This document shows, in pieces, positions 6,539 to 7,437 of a stretch of DNA of 7,437 bases; position 1 is the first letter of the stretch, and the number at the start of each line of letters is the position of its first letter. Below the pieces are notes generated by a model. The model ran no database searches. It was not told the origin of the DNA and saw nothing but the letters and a program-made list of their open reading frames with translations. Both the position numbers and the translations under genes were made by a program. The DNA lies in contig DIEW01000014.1 in NCBI GenBank assembly GCA_002418825.1, forward strand, positions 1-7,437, read 5' to 3'. This stretch comes from Syntrophaceae bacterium UBA5764. GTDB taxonomy: Bacteria > Desulfobacterota > Syntrophia > Syntrophales > Smithellaceae.

Positions 6539-7090
6539 ATGTGTTTAACAAAACTTTTTTTATTTATGTTCGCTTTTTCATTTCTGCCGGCGTTCGTATT
6601 AGCGGACGGAAAACAAACACCTGCCAGCGACAAATCCCCGGATTTCACTCTGGCTGATCAAAATGGAAATTCTGTAACGTTAAGCGTACTCTTAAAAGAG
6701 TACCGCGGCGTGGTGCTGGCGTTTTATCCCAAAGACGATACAGGCCTCTGAATTAAACAATTTGTTGAGTTTCAACAAAACATCAAAAAATACGAAGAGC
6801 GCAAAATCAAAATTCTGGGATTAAGCAGAGATTCCGCCGAACCGCACCGCAACTTTATCGTCAAGCACAAATTAAATGATATGACTCTGCTAGTGGACAA
6901 AAACGGAGGAATCGCCAAACTCTACGACGCCGACCACTGGCTACTGCCGCTTTCGCGTCGTGTTTACATTATTATCGACAAGGACATGAATATAATTTAC
7001 CGTAAGGATATGGGTTTTTTTCTGGGTTTTGGCCTGTTGGAAAACCAGACACAAACATTGCTTAATGAAATCGATCTCCATATAAAATAA
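6539..7090 (+). CDS. Exported BCP-type peroxiredoxin selenoprotein (1-Sec)
   Basis: 183 residues when TGA at 6749-6751 is read as Sec71; the frame runs on to TAA. AGGAGG lies 5 nt before the ATG. Residues 1-22 form a signal peptide (hydrophobic core, cleavage expected after VLA), so it acts in the periplasm. Peroxiredoxin blocks follow: SPDFTLADQNGN at 33-44, then FYPKDDTGL-U71 at 62-71. This matches the BCP/PrxQ motif FYPKDDTPGC, with Sec exactly at the peroxidatic position and PG changed to GL. GLSRDSAEPHRNFIVKH and SRRVYIIIDKD follow, the latter probably holding the conserved active-site Arg. The mature protein has no cysteine at all, so there is no internal resolving thiol; reduction of the selenenic acid must come from an outside thiol. 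It should reduce peroxides. A Fur/PerR-like regulator gene lies 136 nt downstream, fitting oxidative-stress control. A perfect 8-bp SECIS stem supports Sec. Confidence 0.92.
6749..6779 (+). promoter_or_regulatory. bSECIS element of the peroxiredoxin gene
   Basis: After TGA (6749-6751) come 9 nt, then the perfect 8-bp stem TTTGTTGA (6761-6768) / TCAACAAA (6772-6779) around GTT; opening the top pair gives a 5-nt AGUUU loop. The loop begins 16-17 nt after the TGA. Confidence 0.85.
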
Positions 7091-7166
7091 TCAAAGTGAA
7101 GGCGCGTATTTAAGCGCAGCTATAAATATCGTTAATAATCAAGATATTGCCTGCAAATAATTTTTC

Positions 7167-7195
7167 TTGACAACGTTTATATGTAAATTTATAAG
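7167..7195 (+). promoter_or_regulatory. Sigma70-type promoter of the Fur-family regulator
   Basis: TTGACA (7167-7172), 17-nt spacer, TATAAG (7190-7195). The spacer and -10 lie in an AT-rich imperfect palindrome with TTATA (7177-7181) and TATAA (7190-7194) arms, a possible site for autoregulation by the Fur/PerR-like product. Confidence 0.7.
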
Positions 7196-7207
7196 ACATC
7201 CTAAATA

Positions 7208-7218
7208 GGAATGATTCC
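7208..7218. repeat. Short inverted repeat in the regulator leader
   Basis: GGAAT (7208-7212), one base, ATTCC (7214-7218), between the promoter and the ATG at 7227. It overlaps the region where the ribosome site would be, so it may be an operator or hide the ribosome site. Confidence 0.3.
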
Positions 7219-7226
7219 GAATTAAG

Positions 7227-7437
7227 ATGATTAACAAAGAAGACCTGATAAGTCAATTAAGGGAAAAAGGCCTGAAGGTAACGTCGCAGAGATTAGCGGT
7301 AATCGACGCACTGGTTAAAAACCGCAAGCTGCATCCCGGCGCTTCACTCATTTACAAGGAAGCTCGTAAAAAAACCAAAAGCGTCAGCTTATCTACAGTG
7401 TACGCAACGCTTAAAGAATTTTCCGAAAACGGCCTGA
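7227..7437 (+). CDS. Fur/PerR-family metal-dependent regulator, N-terminal part only
   Basis: 70 codons are visible before the window ends. They form the winged-helix DNA-binding domain of the Fur family: GLKVTSQRLAVIDAL at 15-29 (the 'G.k.T.qR..il..L' signature), LHPGASLIYKEA at 35-46, and SLSTVYATLKEFSENGL, the recognition helix, at the end. His36 aligns with His37 of Bacillus subtilis PerR, a ligand and oxidation site there, but this His is common in the family, so the metal and signal (iron, peroxide, zinc) cannot be told without the C-terminal half. Its place after a peroxiredoxin gene favours a PerR-like role. The ATG has a weak ribosome site; the other upstream ATG (7211) reaches a stop at once, so 7227 is the start. 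Confidence 0.9.
   Translation, partial: MINKEDLISQLREKGLKVTSQRLAVIDALVKNRKLHPGASLIYKEARKKTKSVSLSTVYATLKEFSENGL

Noticed and set aside
6198..6657. Overlapping frames 6500-6198 (minus) and 6325-6657 (plus)
   Set aside because: AT-rich chance frames on opposite strands; one runs through the peroxiredoxin promoter and start.
7125..7148. AATATC/GATATT inverted repeat as a terminator of the peroxiredoxin gene
   Set aside because: AT-only weak stem with a 12-nt loop; the T-rich run that follows is too distant to be convincing.

Overview
The window reads as part of the genome of an anaerobic, Gram-negative bacterium that decodes UGA as selenocysteine (Sec). A deltaproteobacterial (Desulfobacterota) relative is my best guess. 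The grounds are an outer-membrane barrel protein, an HdrB/GlcF-type CCG iron-sulfur protein, a PrdB-type selenoprotein outside any Clostridium-like gene order, and several Sec proteins close together. This is inference from gene content; no 16S rRNA or marker gene is present.

The main point is that three genes look broken by TGA but are intact selenoprotein genes. They hold four Sec codons, and every one sits at a catalytic position of its family. (1) 2819-2112 (-) encodes a MerB-like organometal lyase with TGA at both catalytic cysteine positions. (2) 4883-3999 (-) encodes a PrdB/GrdB-family selenoprotein with a UPVCHQ redox motif. (3) 6539-7090 (+) encodes an exported BCP-type peroxiredoxin with Sec as the peroxidatic residue. 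Each TGA is followed 17-19 nt later by the apical loop of a hairpin, which is the geometry of a bacterial SECIS element.

Layout. Minus strand 2819 to 1: the MerB-like selenoprotein, then a CCG-domain Fe-S protein, then an FAD-linked oxidase that runs off the left edge. The last two overlap at TAATG. A TTGACA-N17-TATTAT promoter lies just upstream. 2820-3755 has no convincing gene but holds several hairpins. Minus strand 4883 to 3756: PrdB-like selenoprotein plus a glutaredoxin, behind an exact consensus promoter. Minus strand 5939 to 5106: an outer-membrane beta-barrel protein. 5940-6538 is an AT-rich divergent intergenic region. Plus strand: the selenoprotein peroxiredoxin (6539-7090), then the start of a Fur/PerR-family regulator (7227 to the right edge) with its own promoter.

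How they may work together (inference): the Fur/PerR-like regulator and Sec-peroxiredoxin suggest periplasmic peroxide defence. The PrdB-like protein and glutaredoxin suggest a cytosolic thiol/selenol reductase pair. The MerB-like lyase could cleave a carbon-metal(loid) bond, with the CCG/FAD pair oxidising or reducing something in the same operon.
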